In this document: piece after piece, positions 1 through 6,200 of the stretch
Layout: each line of letters starts with the position of its first letter
How positions within the stretch are numbered: the stretch's first letter is position 1
Assembly (NCBI GenBank): GCA_011605715.1
Contig: JAAOZO010000145.1
Coordinates: 1 to 10,665, forward strand
Length of the DNA stretch: 10,665 bases
Source of the DNA: Nitrososphaerota archaeon
Lineage (GTDB): Archaea; Thermoproteota; EX4484-205; JAAOZO01
Direction of reading: 5' to 3'
Position numbers and translations under genes: made by a program
The notes under the pieces: model-generated
What the model was told of the DNA's origin: nothing
The model's database searches: none
The model's input: only the letters and a program-made list of their open reading frames with translations

Positions 1-542
1 CCATACTTTTTTTGAAAAGAAAACCTTCTCTTTGCAGCATCTAACGACCTCACAATTTTTATGGAGTTCACTTCAGCACACACTAAAGTCATTAGGATTG
101 GTAAAGTGTCAAAGATAAAGCCTGGGTTTATTCCAGCGCCAAGGACAGAAACGTTTTGTTCTTTTGCAATTCTGTCAATTTTTGAAGCAAGTTGGGGGTA
201 ACGATACCACGGATTTACTAAGGTTTCTGAGGTTGAAATTAGGTCTGTTCCAGCCTCAATACATTTTTCAACTTGTGGATAGATTTTGTCTAGATAAGAA
301 GAAGTTGAATGTAAAACAACGTCAACTTCATTCTTCTTTAAAATTTCAGTAGCATCTGCTTCACTAGAAATAGTAAGGTTCAACTTTTCACCAAGACCAA
401 GAAACTCTCCTAGATCTTTTCCAATCTTAAAGGGATCGACCTCAAAAGCTGCTACTAGTTGAAGTTCTTCTCTTTTAATTACGTTCTTAGCAATAAGCAT
501 TCCAATTGGACCTAGTCCATAAACTGCTACCTTTATTGGCAC
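1..542 (-). CDS. Partial NAD(P)-dependent dehydrogenase, DapB / 2,4-diaminopentanoate dehydrogenase-like (3' end outside window)
   Basis: Reading the minus strand from a GTG at 540-542 gives 180 open codons that run off the left edge, so the C-terminal half is missing. Residues 5-14 form a Rossmann nucleotide-binding loop (VAVYGLGPIG). Residues 135-148 read GAGINPGFIFDTLP, followed by an Arg at 165 and DAAKRR at 168-173. That order (GxNPGF, then R..DA..RR) is what I know from the amine dehydrogenase family related to dihydrodipicolinate reductase, which includes clostridial 2,4-diaminopentanoate dehydrogenase of ornithine breakdown. Archaeal members are often annotated simply as dihydrodipicolinate reductase, and the substrate here is unknown. 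The GTG start is supported because an in-frame TAA lies upstream and a TATA box sits about 26 bases before it, suggesting a leaderless transcript. It is divergent from the DUF996 gene. Family assignment is fairly sure; the specific reaction is inference. Confidence 0.75.
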   Translation of the reverse strand, partial: MPIKVAVYGLGPIGMLIAKNVIKREELQLVAAFEVDPFKIGKDLGEFLGLGEKLNLTISSEADATEILKKNEVDVVLHSTSSYLDKIYPQVEKCIEAGTDLISTSETLVNPWYRYPQLASKIDRIAKEQNVSVLGAGINPGFIFDTLPILMTLVCAEVNSIKIVRSLDAAKRRFSFQKKY

Positions 543-563
543 ACTAAAAGTTTTTATGAGGCT

Positions 564-572
564 TTATTTAAA
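564..572 (-). promoter_or_regulatory. TATA box of the partial dehydrogenase gene
   Basis: On the minus strand this reads TTTAAATAA, centred about 26 bases upstream of the GTG at 542. That is the usual distance from an archaeal TATA box to the transcription start, so the message probably begins at or next to the start codon. No Shine-Dalgarno sequence is seen. Confidence 0.5.
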
Positions 573-657
573 CATTTATACATTTAGCAAGTTTCTTGTT
601 TATGTTTTTCACTAGCTAAATTAAAAGCCACAGAAGCTTACCTTTACAAGGAAATAC

Positions 658-665
658 TTATTAAT
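658..665 (+). promoter_or_regulatory. TATA box of the DUF996 gene
   Basis: TTATTAAT is centred about 25 bases before the ATG at 686, and no Shine-Dalgarno motif lies between. This fits leaderless transcription. It shares the 143-base divergent region with the promoter of the left-hand dehydrogenase. Confidence 0.45.
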
Positions 666-685
666 TTTCAATACTTCTATAGCTC

Positions 686-1255
686 ATGGACGACTTAAAG
701 GATGCAAGGCTATACGGTGGAATTGGCGCGATACTCTCAACCTTTGGCATTTTCATTCCTTATACGGGGTTGTTGATTCTAATCGCCGGATTGGTTCTTG
801 AAATACTAGCTATAGATAAGATATCCCGTTCGTTAAACGATAAAGAAATATTCAAAAATTACTTAATTTCAACAGTTGTGGAAATCGTTGGAGTAGTAAG
901 TGCTACATTTTTTGGAATAATACTTCTTGTTTTTCTCGTTGTGAGAGCAACTACTGTACCTACGCACAATATGCTACGTTATGGATTTTTAGCATTCCTA
1001 GGGATGCTTTTTGTAGTTTTGTTAATTTTATGGACAACTTCAATTATCTCTGCAATATTTCTAAAGAGGAGCTTTGACTCAATCGCAAACAAGCTAAACA
1101 TATCAATGTTTAGTACTGTCGCCCTACTTTACTTAATTGGTGCAGCAACTTCGATATTATTTGTTGGTCTTTTAGTTACGTTTATAGCAAGCGTACTGAA
1201 GGTAGTTGCATACTTTAATATTCCGGAAGCAGTAACTCAAACTTCTTCTCAATAA
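686..1255 (+). CDS. DUF996 family integral membrane protein
   Basis: This 189-residue protein is strongly hydrophobic, with about four membrane regions near residues 11-43, 59-87, 99-126 and 142-175. A short charged N-terminus (MDDLKDARLYGGIGAIL) is followed by glycine-rich turns. The GGIGAIL start, an EIFKN motif around 54-58, a RSFDSIA segment around 128-134 and a FNIPE end to the last helix match my recollection of the archaeal DUF996 family. No biochemical role is known to me for this family. No catalytic or metal-binding residues stand out, and Cys is absent. It appears to be transcribed alone from a leaderless promoter, 80 bases before the ParB-like gene. Membrane location is well supported; function is unknown. 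Confidence 0.8.
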   Translation: MDDLKDARLYGGIGAILSTFGIFIPYTGLLILIAGLVLEILAIDKISRSLNDKEIFKNYLISTVVEIVGVVSATFFGIILLVFLVVRATTVPTHNMLRYGFLAFLGMLFVVLLILWTTSIISAIFLKRSFDSIANKLNISMFSTVALLYLIGAATSILFVGLLVTFIASVLKVVAYFNIPEAVTQTSSQ

Positions 1256-1300
1256 CATAAACAACTTAATCTAGGCGTAATTCTAAAGGTCAAAGGAAAG

Positions 1301-1308
1301 CTTTATGA
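1301..1308 (+). promoter_or_regulatory. Likely TATA box of the ParB-like gene
   Basis: CTTTATGA lies about 31 bases before the ATG at 1336, which would give a leader of only about five bases. The only purine-rich Shine-Dalgarno-like motif (GGAGG) lies inside the gene, just after the start codon, where it cannot serve this start. Confidence 0.35.
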
Positions 1309-1335
1309 AGCTATTCGGTGTAATATTATTAGAAA

Positions 1336-2151
1336 ATGAAGGAGGTAGCTAAGATCGAGGAACCACTACATGGTTATTCTCAAGAAATTGCTATAATTCC
1401 AATTGATGAGCTTAAAGTTATAGAAATTCAAAGAGCACCCTCAAAATCTCACATTAAAAGGCTTAGTGCTTCCATTAAAAAAATAGGTTTTGTAATTCCC
1501 CTAATAGTTGTAAGAAGAGGCGACGAAAACATAATAATAGACGGGCAACACAGATTTCTTGCAGCCAAAGAACTCGGCATAAAGCAACTCCCTGCCATAA
1601 TAATTCCAGAAAAGTATGCCCATGAGCTTATGGAGCTAAATGTTGAAAAGCAAATGTCCTTAAGAGATAAAGCGTACGTCTCTCTTAACGTTTACAGAAT
1701 GTACTTAAAAGAAAAACCAACGATAAATGAAGACGATGGACGAATCATGGATTCCATAGAGTTTGCTTACTACGTCACTTTAGGAATAGCGTACGAAAAA
1801 ATGCCAAAGCTTTTTGGTTCGGCTTACGAATCAGTTTTGAAGAAAGTAGATTCTTTCCTTTCAAAACCTTTGAAAGAAGCTGTAAAAGAAAGGGAGAAGA
1901 GAGCTGAAATTTTAATTGATACAGACAATGTAGCAAGAGAAGCCGTAGAGAAAGTTAAAGAGCTTGGAATAGATCACCCTTTCTTGTACAAAGAAGTAAT
2001 ATCTTTCTGCATGCCTGTTAAAAGGAAAAGAAAAGTTGAACAAAGCTTCAGTGAGATGTTTGATGCTTTGAAGAAAAATCTAAAGAACCTTGCATCGAAT
2101 CCACAGAAGATAAGAGCGCATAGGTTTTCTACTGAGCCTGAAGCTCAATAA
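1336..2151 (+). CDS. Stand-alone ParB/sulfiredoxin-fold (ParB N-terminal domain) protein
   Basis: The 271-residue product opens with a ParB/Srx-like domain at about residues 18-92. IPIDEL starts it, a helix (IKRLSASIKKIG) precedes the strand PLIVV, and IIIDGQHRFLAAKELGI at 66-82 is the nucleotide-binding box, with DGQHR where bacterial ParB carries GERR. Residues 102-114 (NVEKQMSLRDKAY) correspond to the segment following box II in ParB proteins. The remaining 150 residues are helical and charged, with a KRKRK cluster at 229-233 that could contact nucleic acid. Known relatives include ParB-type CTPases, nucleases and sulfiredoxin-like proteins, so the reaction cannot be inferred. No ParA partner is adjacent. 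It stops 16 bases from the convergent transglutaminase gene. The fold is well supported, the role unknown. Confidence 0.75.
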   Translation: MKEVAKIEEPLHGYSQEIAIIPIDELKVIEIQRAPSKSHIKRLSASIKKIGFVIPLIVVRRGDENIIIDGQHRFLAAKELGIKQLPAIIIPEKYAHELMELNVEKQMSLRDKAYVSLNVYRMYLKEKPTINEDDGRIMDSIEFAYYVTLGIAYEKMPKLFGSAYESVLKKVDSFLSKPLKEAVKEREKRAEILIDTDNVAREAVEKVKELGIDHPFLYKEVISFCMPVKRKRKVEQSFSEMFDALKKNLKNLASNPQKIRAHRFSTEPEAQ

Positions 2152-2167
2152 GTATAAATCAAAAAAT

Positions 2168-3517
2168 TTAATAAAGAAATTCATAGCCTACAACTTCCAT
2201 TCTGTAATTCCAGTTGTTGTAGAACAAATTTTCGTCATTTAGTTCTACTTCTCCCCTTTGGTTATCAACAGGATCAGAGCGGAAGTATCTCTTTGGAGGC
2301 ATAAACTGAGTTGAAATATCGTTGTTCGCTGCCATTCTGAACGCATCTATATTACCAAAGTAAAATTCCTTCCTTTCATCTGGCATTCCACCACCAAATG
2401 AAGGATCAGCATAAAGCCAACCGTATGGTTCTACGTAAAACTGTGCCCAGTCGTGAGGACTTTGTCTCTTTGGATTAATGTACCAACCTGACTGCCATCT
2501 TGCAGGAACTCCTGAAATTCTGCATAGAGTTATAAAAAGTAATGCCTGCATACCACAGTCTCCTTTTTTGTTCTCCAGCACATATTCTGGTATGTTGTCG
2601 TAGAGTACATACTCATAAGGAAGATTGTACCTGATGTTTTTTATTATCCATGTAAATATCTTTTTAGCCTTTACATACGGATTCCTTTCGCTTCCAACTA
2701 TTTCTTCTGCTAACTTTCTTAGATTGTTCGTAAATTCTATGTGAGGAGGTTCTTCACTCGTATATTTTATAAAAATATCTGAGCTCTCATCATAACTTAT
2801 TATCTTTGAGGAATCTACATTTTGGTGAAAGGCTTGTACAGTATACTCGTATTCTATGCTTGCCTCAGTTTTATCTTTGTTTGCGTATAGTTCGAAGAAC
2901 GCCGTTCTTTGGGGTATGCTTTCATGAGAAATGTAAGGCTTAGTTGGATGGAAGTTTACTATTTTTATACTTGGGTGAAGTTCGCATCTTCTTGGCAACG
3001 GTATCCATATTCTAACTTTTTCTCCTTCTTTCACAACTTCTGGTTTTAATATTATGCTATGTCTTATTCTAAATTTTAACGATGGTATGTATCCTTCTTT
3101 TTTCTTTATTTCGTCTTGATGTTTAAATAGAATCTGTCTACTCTCATCTTCCCTCTTTTTTCTTCTATTTTCCCAGTCTGGGTTAAGCTTGAAGAAGTTA
3201 AATAGGAAATCCTTAAAGAAAAATATTTTTCCTTCTAAGTTAATATAGTCAAGCTTGTTTTCAAGTACAAGTTTTTCAAATTCTTCTTCTGTGATGTCCG
3301 GGACTTCTTTCTTAAATTCGTTAAAAGCTTCCTCATAAGCTAGTTTGTATTCTGTTAGAAGTACTTCAATTCTGAATAGCTCAAGCAAAAGTCTTTCTCT
3401 ATATTCTACGTCTGCTTCTCCTAGTAATTTTTCGTTGATTTGCTTTCTTGCTTCGCTTATCTTTCCTTTCTTTATTAATCCTCTTATACTCTTAAGAAAT
3501 GCTTGTTTTTCTTCCAT
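2168..3517 (-). CDS. Transglutaminase-like cysteine protein, probably cytoplasmic
   Basis: The protein has 449 residues from ATG at 3517; a TTG directly before it is a possible alternative start one codon longer. Counting from that TTG, the transglutaminase core shows the full triad: Cys322 in NKKGDCGMQALL, His356 in SPHDWAQFYV and Asp372 in YADPSFGGG. The first 150 residues are highly charged helices, followed by a beta-rich region at about 150-260 preceding the catalytic domain. There is no signal peptide or membrane segment, unlike many transglutaminase-like proteins that act outside the cell. In this superfamily prokaryotic members act mostly as proteases or peptide-bond hydrolases rather than cross-linkers; the substrate here is unknown. 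A TATA-like element lies at 3554-3561 and no Shine-Dalgarno site is seen. Domain call is secure; function is inferred only at class level. Confidence 0.85.
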   Translation of the reverse strand: MEEKQAFLKSIRGLIKKGKISEARKQINEKLLGEADVEYRERLLLELFRIEVLLTEYKLAYEEAFNEFKKEVPDITEEEFEKLVLENKLDYINLEGKIFFFKDFLFNFFKLNPDWENRRKKREDESRQILFKHQDEIKKKEGYIPSLKFRIRHSIILKPEVVKEGEKVRIWIPLPRRCELHPSIKIVNFHPTKPYISHESIPQRTAFFELYANKDKTEASIEYEYTVQAFHQNVDSSKIISYDESSDIFIKYTSEEPPHIEFTNNLRKLAEEIVGSERNPYVKAKKIFTWIIKNIRYNLPYEYVLYDNIPEYVLENKKGDCGMQALLFITLCRISGVPARWQSGWYINPKRQSPHDWAQFYVEPYGWLYADPSFGGGMPDERKEFYFGNIDAFRMAANNDISTQFMPPKRYFRSDPVDNQRGEVELNDENLFYNNWNYRMEVVGYEFLY

Positions 3518-3553
3518 CAACCTAAATTTAAAATCTTGTTCCTTAGTAATGTG

Positions 3554-3561
3554 TTTTTAAA
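3554..3561 (-). promoter_or_regulatory. Likely TATA box of the transglutaminase-like gene
   Basis: On the minus strand this reads TTTAAAAA, about 40 bases before the ATG at 3517, predicting a leader of about 14 bases. A second AT-rich run nearer the gene would start transcription inside the coding region, so I prefer this one. Confidence 0.35.
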
Positions 3562-3628
3562 TCTATCTATAGATGCCTCATTTGTAAGAACTAATTTTGC
3601 AGAAAAGTATAACTACAACTAGTATATG

Positions 3629-3643
3629 CTCTGTTAACTTAAG
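3629..3643 (+). repeat. Left terminal inverted repeat of the IS element
   Basis: CTCTGTTAACTTAAG is matched perfectly in reverse complement at 4334-4348. The match does not continue inward or outward, which marks these as the probable element ends. Confidence 0.75.
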
Positions 3644-3650
3644 GTTTTTC

Positions 3651-3763
3651 TAGGCCAAGGATTACCTTTTCTTATGCTCAAAGTATTCGAACTAAACTTC
3701 AAGAGGCAGAGAACCAACTTTTCTTTAGTTCTCTACGCTCTTTACCTGGTAACCCTTGGCCTA
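3651..3763. repeat. Internal inverted repeat at the 5' end of the transposase gene
   Basis: TAGGCCAAGGATTACC at 3651-3666 pairs in 15 of 16 positions with GGTAACCCTTGGCCTA at 3748-3763, separated by 81 bases. The left arm lies just before the transposase start codon; the right arm encodes the conserved TLGL part of the N-terminus. In RNA it could fold the start region into a stem. Confidence 0.55.
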
Positions 3764-4331
3764 AGTTATAGAAAAGCTTCAAATGCTATTAAAGTTTTCG
3801 TTGAAAGAAGTTCATAGCAATTTGGAAATGGTTCAAAGAGTTCATGGATTTAGAAAAATATTCAAAGTTAATTGTAGAGTTTCAGTTTTTCTAGTGGATG
3901 AAACTGCTGTAAACGTTGCTGGAAAGCTAGCTTGGGTTTGGGTAGCTTATGAACCATACTCTAAGAAAATACTTGGATTTTGGCTTTCTAGGACTAGAAA
4001 TTTCTATGAAGCTGAACTTTTCCTAAGAAGTCTAGTTAAGCTACATGGAAGGCATGTTGTTTATACTGATAGTGCTCTTTTCTACATAGAAGCTTGTAGG
4101 AGTTTAAATCTTGTTCATAGAACTTATGAGTTTGGAGATTGGTTCTTCGAACTAATAGAAAGACAAGTACAGGTCTTAAAGGATAGAACTGAAAACTTCG
4201 ATGACTATTTTCCTTGTAGTAAGAAAGTTTGCAGACTAGATCACGTTTGGAGATGGCTTAACTTATTTCACTTGTTTAACCAAGAAGAAGTAATTAAAAT
4301 AGTTCAAAAGCTTAGAGGGATGATAGTATGA
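3674..4331 (+). pseudogene. Frameshifted IS6-type DDE transposase
   Basis: The N-terminus is read from ATG at 3674 for 47 codons to a TAG at 3815-3817, and contains GLSYRKASNAIKVFVERS, the helix-turn-helix start typical of archaeal IS6 transposases. The next piece of the domain, AIWKWFKEF, is in another frame from about 3817. The rest is in a third frame, open from 3783 to the stop at 4329-4331. That last part holds the catalytic core: Asp in FLVDET (codon at 3897), Asp in VVYTDS (4068) and Glu in LIERQVQVLKDR (4158), with DDYFPC further on. Thus at least two indels, near 3811-3817 and 3835-3860, disrupt the N-terminal DNA-binding region while the catalytic acids remain. Programmed frameshifting is unlikely, since two separate shifts would be needed. 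Confidence 0.8.
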
Positions 4332-4426
4332 AGCTTAAGTTAACAGAGGAGCTTATGAAAATGTGGACTATTTTTAATTCAAAGTACCCAAAAAAGAAAA
4401 GGAATTTCTCATTCTTTAGAAAATAA
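4328..4426 (+). CDS. Very short ORF overlapping the transposase stop (doubtful)
   Basis: An ATG overlaps the transposase stop codon (ATGA) and opens 32 codons rich in Lys (MKLKLTEELMKMW..., with PKKKRN near the end). It runs across the right terminal repeat into flanking DNA, so it is probably chance or a leftover of the interrupted region rather than a gene. I recognise no family. Confidence 0.12.
   Translation: MKLKLTEELMKMWTIFNSKYPKKKRNFSFFRK
4334..4348 (-). repeat. Right terminal inverted repeat of the IS element
   Basis: CTTAAGTTAACAGAG is the exact reverse complement of 3629-3643. It begins two bases after the transposase stop codon, which is the compact arrangement expected of a short IS. 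Confidence 0.75.
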
Positions 4427-4486
4427 TTAAGTTAGCGAGATAATTCTAGATTTTTCTTGTAGTTTGAAAATCAGGTTTTCTTACTA

Positions 4487-4933
4487 CTATTTGTTCACCA
4501 CTTTAACTGTCATTTCAACAATTTTCTCAACTTTCCATTGGAGTGTGTCAACTACTACAATGGCTCGAGTATCTTTCGAGCTAAGGAACAAACGAACTTT
4601 TACAACCTGACCAAGTATCCTTCCATTAGCATCTACTGAGACGCTTGTGAAAAATCGAACAAGTGTAACATTAAATCCATTTGGGAAAAGAGCTTTAACA
4701 TCGTTATCTTCCTCTATAACCTTGAGTATCTTGTTCTTAAATTCTGGACTTACGCTTTTGTTGCTTAACACAAGATTTGAATGGCCAATTGCTAAGAAGC
4801 CTTTTGATCTTGCAAAATTAAGGTAAGGTATTCGATTTTGTGGATTACTAAAAACTATAAGCAACATTGACCCTGTTACTATAGCAGAGAGCAAAATTAT
4901 TGAAAAAGTTATCAGGAAGGCTTTTCTTTCCAT
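4487..4933 (-). CDS. Hypothetical membrane-anchored extracytoplasmic protein
   Basis: This 148-residue protein begins with MERK and a hydrophobic helix at about residues 5-29 (AFLITFSIILLSAIVTGSML), then continues as about 120 soluble residues. That is the layout of an N-terminal anchor with the remainder outside the cell. The soluble part alternates short hydrophobic strands (VTLVRFF, VVKVRLFL, AIVVVD) and looks beta-rich; it has no Cys and no motif I recognise. The start is well supported: AGGTGG lies six bases upstream of the ATG and a TATA box lies about 38 bases upstream. It stands alone between the IS element and the aminopeptidase gene. Function is unknown; it could be a lineage-specific secreted or pilin-like accessory protein, but nothing shows this. 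Confidence 0.7.
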   Translation of the reverse strand: MERKAFLITFSIILLSAIVTGSMLLIVFSNPQNRIPYLNFARSKGFLAIGHSNLVLSNKSVSPEFKNKILKVIEEDNDVKALFPNGFNVTLVRFFTSVSVDANGRILGQVVKVRLFLSSKDTRAIVVVDTLQWKVEKIVEMTVKVVNK

Positions 4934-4939
4934 GCTACG

Positions 4940-4945
4940 CCACCT
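4940..4945 (-). promoter_or_regulatory. Shine-Dalgarno site of the anchored hypothetical protein
   Basis: AGGTGG on the minus strand sits six bases before the ATG at 4933. The same six-base spacing is found before both sugar-operon genes, which supports this start. Confidence 0.6.
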
Positions 4946-4958
4946 AAATCTTTGAATT

Positions 4959-4987
4959 CGAACGTTCTTATATAAGATTTACGAACG
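4959..4987 (-). promoter_or_regulatory. Promoter with TATA box flanked by CGTTCG direct repeats
   Basis: The self-complementary CTTATATAAG (4967-4976) gives a TATA box about 38 bases before the ATG at 4933, predicting a leader of about 13 bases that contains the Shine-Dalgarno site. CGTTCG (minus strand) occurs on both sides of it, at 4959-4964 and 4982-4987. The repeats could be binding sites for a regulator, which is inference only. Confidence 0.5.
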
Positions 4988-5058
4988 AATCATCTATTCT
5001 TAAATTATCTTTAGTTTACCAAAAACCAAAGGAAATTTTTAGTACTCTTTAACTTAAT

Positions 5059-6132
5059 CTAAAAAGAAAAAGTTCTTTTCAAGTCTAAGTTGTCGAGTTT
5101 TTCAATGAACTTAGCTATCAACTTTGATGCATTTTCAATATCGTTAAGCGAGACCACTTCAACTGGAGAGTGCATGTACCTCAAGGGGATTGAGATTAAG
5201 CCTGTGATAACGCCTCCTCTACTCACCTGTATCGCGGCTGCATCAGTTCCACTTAAGTTTGGAAGGGCTTCTAACTGATAAGGAATGTTAAATTCTTTTG
5301 AAACTTCTTCTAGTAGCGTCCACATTTTTGGATGAAAGTTTGGCCCAATCCCTATGACAGGTCCTTTTCCTAAATCTACTCCAGATATTAGATTTGGATC
5401 TACTCCTGGAGAAACAGCATGTGTTACATCTACGGCAATGGCAATGTCTGGTTTTACATTATAAGAAGAAGTAATAGCACCTCTTAAACCAACTTCTTCT
5501 TGAACAGTTGCCACAGTATAGAGCTCTCCATTTATTCCATTACTTAGCGCGATGTATGTTGCGTAAAGTATTGCTACAACACCAGCTTTGTCATCTAATC
5601 CAACACCTGATACTTTACCATCAACTAGATCTGATAAGTAGGGGGTTGTAGTTCCAACAGTTCCCGGTCTTATGCCTAAATTTAGAACATCCTCCCTAGA
5701 ATTAGCTCCAATATCTATGTACATGTCTTCTATTTTTACTGCTTTTTCTCTTTCTTCAGGTTTAGTGAGATGAACTGCTTTCGCTCCTATTACGCCATTA
5801 ATTTCTCCCTTTTCAGTATAAAGCGTTACCTTTTGTCCATAGATGACTCTTGGGTCAAATGATCTTGATGAAAAGTAGATGAACCCTTTCTCATCAACGT
5901 TTGTGACCATTAATCCAACTTGATCCATGTGGGCAGCTAACATTAACTTGTACTTCTCTCCACTTCTTTTAATTCCATAAAGATTGCCCATAACATCAGA
6001 CTCTACGCTCATTCCTATGCTAGTAAGAATTGATGAAATTTTTTCCCTTGCTTCAGTTTCAAAACCAGATACGCTTGGAGAAAGAACAAGCTCTTCAATT
6101 AATTTCCTTATGTTAAAGCTTTGTGCTTTCAT
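5059..6132 (-). CDS. M42 family aminopeptidase (TET-type glutamyl/leucyl aminopeptidase)
   Basis: The product cleaves N-terminal residues from peptides in the cytoplasm; TET relatives form large dodecamers that finish protein breakdown after the proteasome. Counting from a GTG at 6141, the metal ligands of the family are all present: His71 in AAHMDQVG, Asp183 in GLDDKAG, Glu216 with catalytic Glu215 in VQEEVGLRG, Asp238 in AVDVTH and His324 in RYMHSP. SPSVSGFE at 21-28 is the usual N-terminal signature and GTDA at 298-301 is conserved. I prefer the ATG at 6132 over the GTG three codons earlier because it is a standard start and is a few bases from the predicted transcription start; this is not certain. 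Length fits the family. Substrate preference (acidic, leucyl or lysyl) cannot be read reliably. Confidence 0.92.
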   Translation of the reverse strand: MKAQSFNIRKLIEELVLSPSVSGFETEAREKISSILTSIGMSVESDVMGNLYGIKRSGEKYKLMLAAHMDQVGLMVTNVDEKGFIYFSSRSFDPRVIYGQKVTLYTEKGEINGVIGAKAVHLTKPEEREKAVKIEDMYIDIGANSREDVLNLGIRPGTVGTTTPYLSDLVDGKVSGVGLDDKAGVVAILYATYIALSNGINGELYTVATVQEEVGLRGAITSSYNVKPDIAIAVDVTHAVSPGVDPNLISGVDLGKGPVIGIGPNFHPKMWTLLEEVSKEFNIPYQLEALPNLSGTDAAAIQVSRGGVITGLISIPLRYMHSPVEVVSLNDIENASKLIAKFIEKLDNLDLKRTFSF

Positions 6133-6156
6133 TTGCCACACAACGACTAGAAAGCT

Positions 6157-6173
6157 GTATTAAAACTTTTTAA
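6157..6173 (-). promoter_or_regulatory. Likely promoter of the M42 aminopeptidase gene
   Basis: On the minus strand this stretch reads CTTTTTAAAAG-like AT-rich sequence running into GTTTTAATAC. Either half could be the TATA box, predicting transcription starts at about 6143 or 6136, close to the candidate start codons. No Shine-Dalgarno motif is seen. Confidence 0.35.
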
Positions 6174-6200
6174 AAGTTCAACGAACAAAGAAGTTACGAA

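Larger units (their letters stand above)
3629..4348 (+). mobile_element. IS6-type insertion sequence, about 720 bp, with inactivated transposase
   Basis: The ends are a perfect 15-base inverted repeat: CTCTGTTAACTTAAG at 3629-3643 and its complement at 4334-4348. The length of about 720 bp and the single transposase gene filling the element fit archaeal IS6 elements such as ISC735 or ISC774, and the CTGTT in the repeat resembles IS6 ends. The eight bases on either side (agtatatg and gagcttat) are not a direct repeat, so no target duplication is visible. This could mean decay or an event that separated the two duplicates. Because the transposase is frameshifted, the copy can probably move only if an intact relative supplies the enzyme. 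The family name rests on remembered protein motifs, not a search. Confidence 0.75.

Noticed and set aside
164..352. Plus-strand 62-codon frame
   Set aside because: It overlaps the minus-strand dehydrogenase, which has clear family motifs; this frame has none.
3783..4331. The 182-codon open frame as an intact transposase
   Set aside because: Its first codons are out of frame with the conserved N-terminal domain, which is found in two other frames just upstream, so the frame starts in the wrong place for the family.
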